This document shows positions 1 to 6,906 of a stretch of DNA of 15,811 nucleotides, one piece after another. Both the position numbers and the translations under genes were made by a program. How positions within the stretch are numbered: the stretch's first letter is position 1; each line of letters starts with the position of its first letter. The notes beneath the pieces are model-generated. The model had not been told where the DNA came from. It ran no database searches and saw only the letters and a program-made list of their open reading frames with translations. Source of the stretch: Gammaproteobacteria bacterium (lineage in GTDB: Bacteria; Pseudomonadota; Gammaproteobacteria; Steroidobacterales; Steroidobacteraceae); the NCBI GenBank assembly GCA_005877705.1, contig VBNY01000221.1:1-15811 (forward strand). The letters are read 5' to 3'.

Positions 1-288
1 CGACGCGCTCGCCAGAAAGTCTATCGAAGCGGCTGCCGCAACCGTGCTCTCGTTGTGTGAATTGCACGAAAACGCGAACGCGCTGTCCGCCAAGGCGAAT
101 ATCAGCCCGCCGTGGCACGTGGCATGGCCGTTCATCATGTCGGCACGCACCCTCATGACCATCCGCGCATAACCGGGGCGCACCTCGACAAGTCGCATCC
201 CGAGGACCTGCGAGGCCTGATCGCGCTCAAACAGCGCTTGCGCGGCGCGCTCCGCGAGCAGCTGTGCACCCGTTGATGGCTTGTTCAT
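1..288 (-). CDS. paaI: PaaI-family hotdog-fold acyl-CoA thioesterase (partial, N-terminal part)
   Basis: This is the N-terminal 96 residues of a hotdog-fold thioesterase; the gene runs off the left edge (the family is usually about 140-150 residues). The ATG at 288 opens a frame with the PaaI signature: NGH at residues 53-55, CHGG at 58-61 and LADSAFAF around 66-73, with the family's catalytic Asp at residue 68. Known PaaI enzymes hydrolyse phenylacetyl-CoA and hydroxylated phenylacetyl-CoAs in the cytosol, releasing CoA from stalled intermediates of the phenylacetate pathway. The start codon overlaps the stop of the upstream MBL-fold gene by 4 nt (ATGA), so it is probably translationally coupled as the last visible gene of the paaK operon. 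The true substrate could be any aryl-acyl-CoA made by the neighbouring ligase. Confidence 0.9.
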   Translation of the reverse strand, partial: MNKPSTGAQLLAERAAQALFERDQASQVLGMRLVEVRPGYARMVMRVRADMMNGHATCHGGLIFALADSAFAFSCNSHNESTVAAAASIDFLASAS

Positions 289-1235
289 TGCTCGAGCGCC
301 GCCCACATTTCCTTGTCGCGCTCCGCGGTCCAGATACGTGGGTCGCGATGTCCCGTGGCCTCATCATAGGCACGCGAGACATCGAAAGGCAGGCAATGAT
401 CGAAGATCGCCCAATGGCCATACTTCGGCTTCAGCCGCGCATAGGTCTCCGCGTAGATCTCCCGCAATTCTTTGCCTTGTCCCGCACCTTCCTGCACCGT
501 TCGATACAACTCCGCGACGAACGAGCGGGTGCCCTCGAGACCCTTGCCGACCTCGGCGGGTGTCTTGAGCGCGGCGCCTCGCCCCGGCACCAGCGCACGC
601 GGCTTCAGAGCCGCAATCCGCTCGAGTGCGGCCGGCCACTCCGTGAAGTAGGCATCCCCTGCATAGGGTGTTGCATCGAACTCGACGAGGTCGCCGGAGA
701 ACAACACCTGATCCCCCGGCAGCCACACCACGGTGTCACCTTTGGTGTGTCCCCGGCCAATCTGCATGATGCGAACCTCGAGTTTTCCGAGCCACAGCGT
801 CAGCTGCTCGCGGAACACAACCGTCGGCCAGGTGAGGCCCGGGACCGACTCCACCGCGCGAAACAGCCGCGGAAACCGCTCGATCTCACTCTGCATATCC
901 GCCGCCCCACGCTCGACGATGAGCTCGTAGGTGTCCTGGCTGGCGATGACGTGTTCGGGCTCGTAGGCGCTCGCACCGAGCACGCGCACCGCGTGGTAAT
1001 GCGACAGGACCACGTACTTGATCGGCTTGTCCGTCACTTCGCGAACCCGTCGGATCACATCCTGGGCCATGACGGGCGTCGCCTGCGTGTCGACCACCAT
1101 CACGGCATTGTCTCCAATGACGATGCCCGTGTTAGGGTCGCCCTGGGCGGTGTAGGCATAGGCATGCCCGCAGAGCTTCTCGAAGCTCACGACCTTCTCG
1201 GCGAGATCGGCCTGCGAGGCAAATGTCTTGCTCAT
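285..1235 (-). CDS. MBL-fold metallo-hydrolase with altered zinc-ligand set
   Basis: A 316-residue metallo-beta-lactamase-fold protein of unknown reaction, probably cytosolic (no signal peptide). The usual HxHxDH motif reads HYHAVR at residues 79-84, so the first two histidines remain but Asp and the third His are replaced by Val and Arg. His163 (GRGHTKGD) and Asp182 (FSGDLVE) are present. The late PGHG histidine is replaced by Arg219 (PGRG). Family members I recall from other proteobacterial aromatic-degradation clusters share HYHAVRVLGASAY and PGRG, so this looks like a subfamily trait rather than a mutation. The ATG at 1235 shares one base with the stop of the DUF2783 gene and has a purine-rich ribosome site (GAGGGGAAGAG) upstream. 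Its place between the monooxygenase and paaI suggests it acts on a ring-oxidation or CoA product; ester, lactone or thioester hydrolysis are guesses. Confidence 0.85.
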   Translation of the reverse strand: MSKTFASQADLAEKVVSFEKLCGHAYAYTAQGDPNTGIVIGDNAVMVVDTQATPVMAQDVIRRVREVTDKPIKYVVLSHYHAVRVLGASAYEPEHVIASQDTYELIVERGAADMQSEIERFPRLFRAVESVPGLTWPTVVFREQLTLWLGKLEVRIMQIGRGHTKGDTVVWLPGDQVLFSGDLVEFDATPYAGDAYFTEWPAALERIAALKPRALVPGRGAALKTPAEVGKGLEGTRSFVAELYRTVQEGAGQGKELREIYAETYARLKPKYGHWAIFDHCLPFDVSRAYDEATGHRDPRIWTAERDKEMWAALEQ

Positions 1236-1459
1236 CAGCTCTTCCCCTCTCTCGAGACCCCGGCGCGTGCGACCGACAGCGCCTCTCGAATGACGGACAG
1301 GTCCCCGATGTGATTACCGAGGAGCAGGACGAGCCGCGCGTTGAGTCCTGCGCTCTCGACGTCGCACAAGCCCTCGTGCGCTTCGAGCAGTGCGGCGTAG
1401 AAGTCATCGCCGGCGCCGGCGAACCCATCCTCGCGCCGCAAGCGTGTCACAGCGGACAT
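1235..1459 (-). CDS. DUF2783 domain-containing small protein
   Basis: A 74-residue acidic/hydrophobic protein matching the DUF2783 pattern: DDFYAALLEAHEGL in the first half, then a conserved segment with E-S-x-x-L-N-A-R-L-V-L-L-L-x-N-H-I-G-D and a short C-terminal helix. The function of the family is unknown. I recall it as a companion of FAD monooxygenases and this kind of MBL-fold protein in aromatic-degradation clusters, so it may be a partner or small subunit of the monooxygenase (inference). The ATG at 1459 has a clear GAGGAG ribosome site 7 nt upstream, and the start lies inside the 3' end of the original monooxygenase frame (13-nt overlap with the displaced tail at 1447). Its own stop overlaps the MBL start. 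Confidence 0.85.
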   Translation of the reverse strand: MSAVTRLRREDGFAGAGDDFYAALLEAHEGLCDVESAGLNARLVLLLGNHIGDLSVIREALSVARAGVSREGKS

Positions 1460-1602
1460 GATAAGCTCCTCGCGTAAGTCGCAGCCACCCGCGGCGCATC
1501 GAACCGACCGAAGCGCGCGCCAACGTGCTGGTCGGGGCGAATCAGATAAGTGACGCCGGGCTCACCGTCATAGCGCTCATGCGCCAGGCCTTGTGGCGGC
1601 GG
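1447..1602 (-). pseudogene. Displaced C-terminal tail of the FAD monooxygenase (out of frame)
   Basis: In a different reading frame from the upstream monooxygenase lies QGLAHERYDG, then YLIRPDQHVGARFGRFD and AATYARSL, ending at a TGA at 1447. This is the usual ending of FAD-dependent phenol-type hydroxylases (the RPDQHV segment of the thioredoxin-like domain). The tail ends 13 nt inside the DUF2783 gene, as expected for a tightly packed operon, so this was evidently the original gene end. The switch point lies around 1585-1603. A short missing stretch relative to the family (several residues between LRVLV and GLAHERYD) fits a small deletion better than a single-base slip. Confidence 0.75.
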
Positions 1603-3073
1603 GCACCAGCACGCGCAGTGGCAGATCGAGGCCAGCGGCGCGCTGCTCCCCCTCGAGTCGCCCAAGCTCGGCCGCAGAGGCCGCAAATGTCAACACCGTG
1701 AAGTCGCCGCCAATAGACTCGAGGAGCCACGTGGGGCCACCGTCCGTCCGCACGAGCGGCGCATCGGCGCATGCGGTTCCCGGCGCCATCGAGCCCGCGA
1801 CAGCCGCTTCGTCCGCTACGATCGAGCTCAGGCCGGCAAGGCTGCAAGGGCGCGACAGGCGCCCGGAGTTCACGAGTGTGCGTGCGAACGGAAACTCCCG
1901 CGCCAGCGCGAGAACCGCATCGCGTAGCTGGCGCTCCATCGGCGTCTTGGGTGTCATGAAGCGCGTGGTGCGGCTGGAATGCCGGATGTTCTCCTCGCAC
2001 GCGCGAACGCGTTCGCAATCGTAGGACTCGAGCAAGGCCTCGGGCGCCCTGCTCTGCAACACCAACGCCAGCTTCCAGCACAGGTTGTCGACATCCTGGA
2101 TGCCGCCATTGCCGCCGCGCGCTCCAAAGGGGCTCACGACATGCGCGCTGTCGCCGACGAACAGCACACGTCCATGCACGAATCGCTCGAGCCGTGCGCA
2201 TTGAAAGGTATAGATTGAGCACCATTCGAGCTCAAACTTCACGTTCGGACCGACGACGTGGCGCACGCGCTCCATGACCCGCGCCGGTTGGCGCTCGGCC
2301 TCCGTGTCCGCGTCCCATCCGAGCTGGAAATCGATGCGGAAGATCTCGTCGGGCTGCCGGTGAATGAGCACACTCTCGGCAGGATCGAAGGTCGGTTGAA
2401 ACCAGAAACGGCGATCGCTCGGGTAGTCGGCCCGCATGCGCACATCGGCGATCAGGAACTTCTCCTCGAACACATGGCCTGCGAACTCGAGGCCCAGAGC
2501 GCGGCGCGCCGCGCTGCGCGCGCCGTCGGCCGCCAGCACCCACAGCGCCTCGAGCTCATAGCGGCCATCCGGCGTGTCGACTTCCAGCAGCACGGAGCGC
2601 TCCGCCTGGCGCAGCCCGACGAGCTCGTTCTTCCAACGTATCTCGATCAGGTCCGGGAATTGTGCCGCGCGCGCCACCAGGTAGTGCTCGACATAGTACT
2701 GTTGCAAGTTGATGAACGCCGGCATCTTGTGACCGCGCTCCGGCAGCAGGTCGAAGCTGTAGAGCTCCTCGTCACGGTGGTAGACGCGACCCACCTGCCA
2801 CGTGACTCCCTTCGCTACCATGCGCTCGCCGACGCCAAGTCGGTCGAATATCTCCAGCGTGCGCTTCGCCCAACAGATGGCACGGCTGCCGGCCGACACG
2901 CGATCGTTGTCGTCGAGCACGATGCAGCGCACGCCATGCAGGGCAAGATCGATCGCGGCCGCGAGCCCCACGGGTCCTGCTCCTACGATGACCACCGGAT
3001 GCTGCACACCCTTGCGACCACGGATTTCCGGGGGAGTGTGGTACGCGAAAGCTTCGAGTTCCTGACCATCCAT
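1577..3073 (-). CDS. FAD-dependent aromatic-ring monooxygenase (PheA/TfdB/MhpA type), 3' end frameshifted
   Basis: A 498-residue class A flavoprotein hydroxylase, expected to hydroxylate a phenolic ring using NAD(P)H and O2 in the cytosol. Rossmann GAGPVG lies at residues 31-36, the ADGARS (DG) motif at about 182-187, and the FAD-binding GDSAHVVSPFGARGGNGG at 307-324 with the following QDVDNLCWKL. A thioredoxin-like C-terminal domain begins near 430. I chose the ATG at 3073: the longer frame to 3175 would overlap paaK and adds a low-complexity leader, whereas 3073 leaves 10 nt after the paaK stop. The frame ends early (LVPAATRPGA, stop at 1577). The conserved end of the family is found in another frame just downstream (see 1447-1602). 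MhpA-like is the closest guess; the substrate is unknown, and arylacetate or hydroxyphenylacetate fits the context. Confidence 0.88.
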   Translation of the reverse strand: MDGQELEAFAYHTPPEIRGRKGVQHPVVIVGAGPVGLAAAIDLALHGVRCIVLDDNDRVSAGSRAICWAKRTLEIFDRLGVGERMVAKGVTWQVGRVYHRDEELYSFDLLPERGHKMPAFINLQQYYVEHYLVARAAQFPDLIEIRWKNELVGLRQAERSVLLEVDTPDGRYELEALWVLAADGARSAARRALGLEFAGHVFEEKFLIADVRMRADYPSDRRFWFQPTFDPAESVLIHRQPDEIFRIDFQLGWDADTEAERQPARVMERVRHVVGPNVKFELEWCSIYTFQCARLERFVHGRVLFVGDSAHVVSPFGARGGNGGIQDVDNLCWKLALVLQSRAPEALLESYDCERVRACEENIRHSSRTTRFMTPKTPMERQLRDAVLALAREFPFARTLVNSGRLSRPCSLAGLSSIVADEAAVAGSMAPGTACADAPLVRTDGGPTWLLESIGGDFTVLTFAASAAELGRLEGEQRAAGLDLPLRVLVPAATRPGA

Positions 3074-3083
3074 GCAACGCTTC

Positions 3084-4382
3084 TTACGACCTGCGCCGAT
3101 CGACGAGCCGCTTGGCCTTGCCGGCCGAACGCTCGATGGTCCCGGGATCGTGCACTTGCACCGCGATGCTGACACCGATAAAGGACTTCACGTGGTGGGC
3201 GAGTTCGCGGCCAGCGCGCGCGCGCGAGTCCTCGCTCGCAAGCGCTTCCCCGAGGCACTCGACGTGCACCGTGAGAGCGTCCAGATGTCCATCTTTCGTG
3301 AGCTCCAGCTGGTAGTGCGGGGACAGCCCCGTGGTACGCAGCACGAACTCCTCGATCTGCGACGGGAAGACGTTCACGCCGCGGATGATGAGCATGTCAT
3401 CGCTGCGGCCGGTAATCTTCGCCATGCGCCGCATCGAGCGGGCGGTCGGCGGCAGCAGCCGGGTCAGGTCGCGCGTCCGATAGCGGATGACCGGCAACGC
3501 CTCTTTGGTGAGCGAGGTGAACACCAGCTCCCCCTCGTCACCGTCCCCGAGCACGCGACCGGTGTGCGGATCGATGATCTCGGGGTAGAAGTGATCTTCC
3601 CAGATCACCGGACCGTCCTTGGTTGCGACGCACTCGCTCGCGACACCCGGGCCCATCACCTCGGACAGGCCATAGATGTCCACGGCGTCGAGGGCGAGGC
3701 GATCCTCGATCCCGGCGCGCATCGCCTCCGTCCACGGCTCGGCTCCGAAGATGCCGATGCGCAGCGAGCTCGCTCGCGGGTCGAGGCCCTGCCGCACAAA
3801 CTCCTCGGCGATGTTGAGCATGTAGGACGGAGTCACCATGATGATGTCCGGGCGGAAATCCTGTATGAGCTGCACCTGCTTCTCGGTCTGCCCGCCCGAC
3901 ATTGGAATGACCGTGCAGCCGAGTCTCTCGGCGCCGTAGTGAGCGCCCAGGCCGCCGGTGAACAGTCCATAGCCGTAAGCCACGTGCACGATGTCGCCAG
4001 GACCGCCACCGGCCGCCCGGATCGAACGCGCCACCAGATTCGCCCAGTTATCGATATCGCCGGCGGTATAGCCGACGACGGTCGGCTTGCCCGTGGTGCC
4101 GCTCGAGGCGTGAATGCGGACGACCCGCTCGCGCGCCACGGCGAACAGCCCGAACGGGTAGTTGTCGCGGAAGTCCTGCTTGTTGAGGAACGGGAACTTG
4201 GCGAGATCTTCCAGCGACTGCAAATCATCGGGGTGGACACCGTGAGCGGTGAAGCTGCGGCGGTAGTGCGCGACGTTCTCGTAGGCATGCCGCACCGACC
4301 CCTTGAGCCGCTCGAGCTGCAGCCCGCGAAGCTCGTCCACGCTCGCCCGCTCAATGGGCTCGAGATCTGTCGCGCCGTTCAC
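3084..4382 (-). CDS. paaK: Phenylacetate-CoA ligase family protein
   Basis: A 432-residue AMP-forming ligase of normal PaaK length and probably intact. It should activate phenylacetate or a related aryl-acetate to its CoA ester using ATP in the cytosol. The N-terminal segment LEPIERAS..LQLERLK is typical. The phosphate-binding loop SSGTTGKP lies at residues 93-100. EIIDPHTGRVLGDGDEGELV and PVIRYRTRDLT form the adenylate-binding region, GRSDDMLIIRGVNVFPSQIEE is the hinge, and the near-terminal AGKAKRLVD carries the expected catalytic lysine. The start is GTG at 4382, 41 nt after the receptor stop; no strong ribosome site is visible, so the start is slightly uncertain. It heads the catabolic part of the operon. 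Other aryl-CoA ligases (benzoate or anthranilate type) share the fold, so the substrate is inferred from the paaX and paaI neighbours. Confidence 0.93.
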   Translation of the reverse strand: MNGATDLEPIERASVDELRGLQLERLKGSVRHAYENVAHYRRSFTAHGVHPDDLQSLEDLAKFPFLNKQDFRDNYPFGLFAVARERVVRIHASSGTTGKPTVVGYTAGDIDNWANLVARSIRAAGGGPGDIVHVAYGYGLFTGGLGAHYGAERLGCTVIPMSGGQTEKQVQLIQDFRPDIIMVTPSYMLNIAEEFVRQGLDPRASSLRIGIFGAEPWTEAMRAGIEDRLALDAVDIYGLSEVMGPGVASECVATKDGPVIWEDHFYPEIIDPHTGRVLGDGDEGELVFTSLTKEALPVIRYRTRDLTRLLPPTARSMRRMAKITGRSDDMLIIRGVNVFPSQIEEFVLRTTGLSPHYQLELTKDGHLDALTVHVECLGEALASEDSRARAGRELAHHVKSFIGVSIAVQVHDPGTIERSAGKAKRLVDRRRS

Positions 4383-4423
4383 CGTGATTTACCGAACTCG
4401 TCGCAGGGAATGCCACGATTGCG

Positions 4424-6787
4424 TTAGAACGACGCCCGGAACTCGACTCCTATTGTCAGAGGTTGGTTTATCACGAGCCGCGGGCGACCGAGCGTCTCCG
4501 CCGCCAGGGACCGGTTGTCGGCCAGGTTGGCCTCGACGTTGGTCAGATTCTTGCCGACGAGTGCGACTTCCTGCCCGCCGAACACGTAGGCGATGCGCGC
4601 ATCGAGCACGCTGTAGCCCGGCCGAACCCGCGGCTGCGCCGCCGTTACACTCGCGCTCCGGCTGCTGCCGGTGTACGAATAACCGGCGGTCGCGACCACG
4701 CTGCGCTCGCCGGCGAGCGGTATCCGGTAGGTTGCCGAGGCGGTGCCGGTCCAGTCCGGCACCTGATAGACGCGATCGCCGACCTGCTGCGGCGAAGCGG
4801 GACTGGTCTCTGTTATCCGTGCGCGCTGATAGCCCACGCCGGCGGAAAGGTCGAGGTTCTCTACGACCCGGGTGTGCAAGTCAAGGTCGAACCCCTTGCT
4901 CACCGCCGCTCCCGCATTGGCCCTCCAGTCTATGTAGAAGACGGATCCGTTCAAGGTCATGCGGTGATCGGCCCAGTCGGTCTTCGCACCGGCCTCGAAG
5001 TTCCACAAGTGATCCGACTTGTAGCTCTTCGTCTGGGCGGCGCTCGTGTAGCCGAGCGCCTGCAGTTGTGCGAAGCATCCCAACGGGTCGACCGCGCTGT
5101 TGCCGGGTATCGAGGGCACGAGACCGCCGGGTCGGAAACCGCGTGCCGCCAGGCCGTATATCATCTTGTCGGCGTCGATGTGATAGTCCACTTCGGCCTT
5201 GGGATTGACCCCATGCTCGGTGAACGAGGCCTGCGGATCGGTCAATCGCGCTCCGCCAAATGCCAGACCCTCGAGATAGCCGCCGCTCTCGGTGCGTATT
5301 TGATAGCCGCGCAGGCCGACGGTCGCCTTCAGCGCATCCGTGAAGAGATACGACACTTCGCCGTAGACGGCAGGCTCGCTGACGCGCGTCTGATAGTCCT
5401 GACCAAAGATCTCATCGGGATTCGCCGGGTTTACGGGTATCCCAATCGTGAGCACGCCCGCGGTCTGGCTGATTCCGGGGGCGAGCGCCGGCGGGTAGTA
5501 CCCGGCGTAGGGAACGCGCCCACGCGTGTCCGAGAAAAACGCACCCGCTACGTACTGCAACGGGCCGGACAAGTGGGATACGAAGCGAACTTCCTCGACA
5601 AATTCGTGAATCTGCTTGAGCTCCTCGATCGTCGAGGCAATCGGCACGGCGTGATAGGCGGAGCCGTTTGGCAGCGGCACACCATCGTACGGCGCAAGCA
5701 GGTTCTGCCACAGAAAGTCGGTCTCGTCCTCGGTCTCGTCCACCGTGCGATTGAGGTAGGAAGTCGAGGATGTCAGCACGCCGAAGCCCGTCTCCCATTT
5801 GACGGCAACGGAGGCCAGCGTCCAGCGGTCATGGCTGCTCTCCGGCAGGTTGAAAAACCGGTATTGAGTAAAGCCTGCGGGGTGCATGCTGATCGCGGGC
5901 GGCGCTGGAGTTGGCACAGGGTAAGCGCCCACGTCCGTGTACTCCAATCCGTTCGCATCCGACTTCTGGAACAGCACACGGGGCGTGACGCTCACAGCAC
6001 TGCCCAGCCGGATCAACAGGGACGCCGCGCCACCAAAGCTGTTCGTCCGGCCGACATCCTTTACGGTCGAGGTCGCCAGACCGTTGAGCGCGGTGGGGTT
6101 CGCATTGGGCGGCAGATTGGCCACAGCGGCTGGATTCGCGAGGAAGCGGGGCTGAAAGAATCCGCCTTCGTGCTGTGCGAAGCCGACGAGGCGCAGCGCC
6201 ATCCGATCGGCGATGAGCGGCAGGTTGACGGCCGCGTCGAGCCCGTAGTTCGCAGTGTCCGCGTTCAGCGTGTGCGAGCCGTTTGCTTTGGCCCAGCCCT
6301 CGAAGTCCGAGAGATTGGGCTGCTGCGTGATGAGCCGCACGGTGCCTCCCATGGACCGGGCTCCGTACAGGGTGCCCTGGGGTCCGCGCAGCGCTTCGAT
6401 GCGCTGCAGATCCACCACCCGCGGGTCAATCGAGTCGGGGACGGGTGTTTCATCGATATAGAAGCCGGTAGCGCCGTCGCCGGAAATGCCGCGGATGGAG
6501 ATGGTGCGTGCGGTGCCGCTGCCATCACCGGTGTAGCCAAACGCGAGCCCCGGCACTTGACCCGCGTAGTCGAAGAAGCTCGTCACGGCCTTCTCTTGCA
6601 GCGCTCTTGCGCTCAGCGCCGTAATGGAGAGCGGCACGTTCTGCACGGTCTCCTCGCGGCGTTGAGCCGTAACGATGATCTCCTCCACTGCGCCAGTGTT
6701 TTGAGGACTGTCCGCCGCACGGGCGGATGACAACCCGGCGAGCAGGGCGAGCGTCCCGGCCACGGATCTAATGCTAATGAGGCTCAT
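4424..6787 (-). CDS. TonB-dependent outer-membrane receptor
   Basis: A 787-residue outer-membrane receptor that would import a ligand with energy from TonB-ExbB-ExbD. A Sec signal peptide occupies residues 1-24 (cut after SARA). A TonB box EEIIVTA lies at 35-41, followed by QRREETVQNVPLSITAL and the plug domain (IRGISGDG, LRGPQGTLYGARSMGG). The rest is beta-barrel, ending in FRASF with a terminal Phe. I chose ATG 6787 because AAGGGGAG lies just upstream and the signal peptide follows; an upstream in-frame start at 6853 adds a non-signal leader. In the barrel, FYIDW runs straight into NAGAAVSKG; homologues have about 15 more residues here, so an in-frame gap near 4919-4927 is suspected. It is first in the paaK operon and divergent from paaX, suggesting an aromatic or conjugated aromatic ligand, though receptor specificity cannot be read from sequence. 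Confidence 0.92.
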   Translation of the reverse strand: MSLISIRSVAGTLALLAGLSSARAADSPQNTGAVEEIIVTAQRREETVQNVPLSITALSARALQEKAVTSFFDYAGQVPGLAFGYTGDGSGTARTISIRGISGDGATGFYIDETPVPDSIDPRVVDLQRIEALRGPQGTLYGARSMGGTVRLITQQPNLSDFEGWAKANGSHTLNADTANYGLDAAVNLPLIADRMALRLVGFAQHEGGFFQPRFLANPAAVANLPPNANPTALNGLATSTVKDVGRTNSFGGAASLLIRLGSAVSVTPRVLFQKSDANGLEYTDVGAYPVPTPAPPAISMHPAGFTQYRFFNLPESSHDRWTLASVAVKWETGFGVLTSSTSYLNRTVDETEDETDFLWQNLLAPYDGVPLPNGSAYHAVPIASTIEELKQIHEFVEEVRFVSHLSGPLQYVAGAFFSDTRGRVPYAGYYPPALAPGISQTAGVLTIGIPVNPANPDEIFGQDYQTRVSEPAVYGEVSYLFTDALKATVGLRGYQIRTESGGYLEGLAFGGARLTDPQASFTEHGVNPKAEVDYHIDADKMIYGLAARGFRPGGLVPSIPGNSAVDPLGCFAQLQALGYTSAAQTKSYKSDHLWNFEAGAKTDWADHRMTLNGSVFYIDWRANAGAAVSKGFDLDLHTRVVENLDLSAGVGYQRARITETSPASPQQVGDRVYQVPDWTGTASATYRIPLAGERSVVATAGYSYTGSSRSASVTAAQPRVRPGYSVLDARIAYVFGGQEVALVGKNLTNVEANLADNRSLAAETLGRPRLVINQPLTIGVEFRASF

Positions 6788-6811
6788 CGCACTCCCCTTG
6801 AGTCGGCCAAT

Positions 6812-6863
6812 CGTGACACAACAAATCTGCTCACACAACGCTTTCTGTGTCACGTCTGTGAGC
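6812..6863. promoter_or_regulatory. Interleaved inverted repeats, probable PaaX operator region
   Basis: The 119-nt gap between the divergent receptor gene and paaX holds two interleaved inverted repeats. CGTGACACA (6812-6820) pairs exactly with TGTGTCACG (6846-6854). GCTCACA (6829-6835) pairs exactly with TGTGAGC (6857-6863). A tighter TCAC-N4-GTGA lies at 6850-6861, and another GTGAG follows at 6869-6873. The repeated GTGA half-sites make this the obvious operator zone for the adjacent PaaX-type repressor, controlling both directions. I see no match to the E. coli PaaX sites I remember, and the spacing is not that of a CRP site (TGTGA-N6-TCACA). No confident -35/-10 pair was found. Confidence 0.5.
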
Positions 6864-6906
6864 GATCCGTGAGAAGATTATCGCCCCGGTCCGGCAAAGC
6901 CCCCGC

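Noticed and set aside
1585..1605. Programmed +1 frameshift in the monooxygenase (CCC codon, or the rare AGG codon before the stop)
   Set aside because: A programmed shift would not explain the several residues also missing relative to the family, and four neighbouring genes show similar gaps; a deletion or sequence error is simpler.
1577..3073. FAD monooxygenase as a QhpG-like enzyme hydroxylating the TTQ tryptophan of AauA
   Set aside because: Tempting because a flavin monooxygenase modifies Trp in the CTQ enzyme, but this gene sits in the separate paaK operon with DUF2783 and MBL partners and looks like a small-molecule phenol hydroxylase.
3072..4427. A 451-codon plus-strand frame opposite paaK, and similar long frames at 264-1313, 9454-10884 and 13929-15332
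   Set aside because: All lie opposite well-supported genes, have no family features and show Arg/His-rich composition typical of antisense translation in GC-rich DNA.
4463..6730. A 755-codon open frame on the plus strand, antisense to the TonB receptor
   Set aside because: High GC leaves antisense frames open; no recognisable domain, and the opposite strand holds a clear receptor with signal peptide and TonB box.
6812..6863. CRP/FNR-type binding site in the paaX promoter gap
   Set aside because: GTGA half-sites are present, but none has the TGTGA-N6-TCACA spacing.
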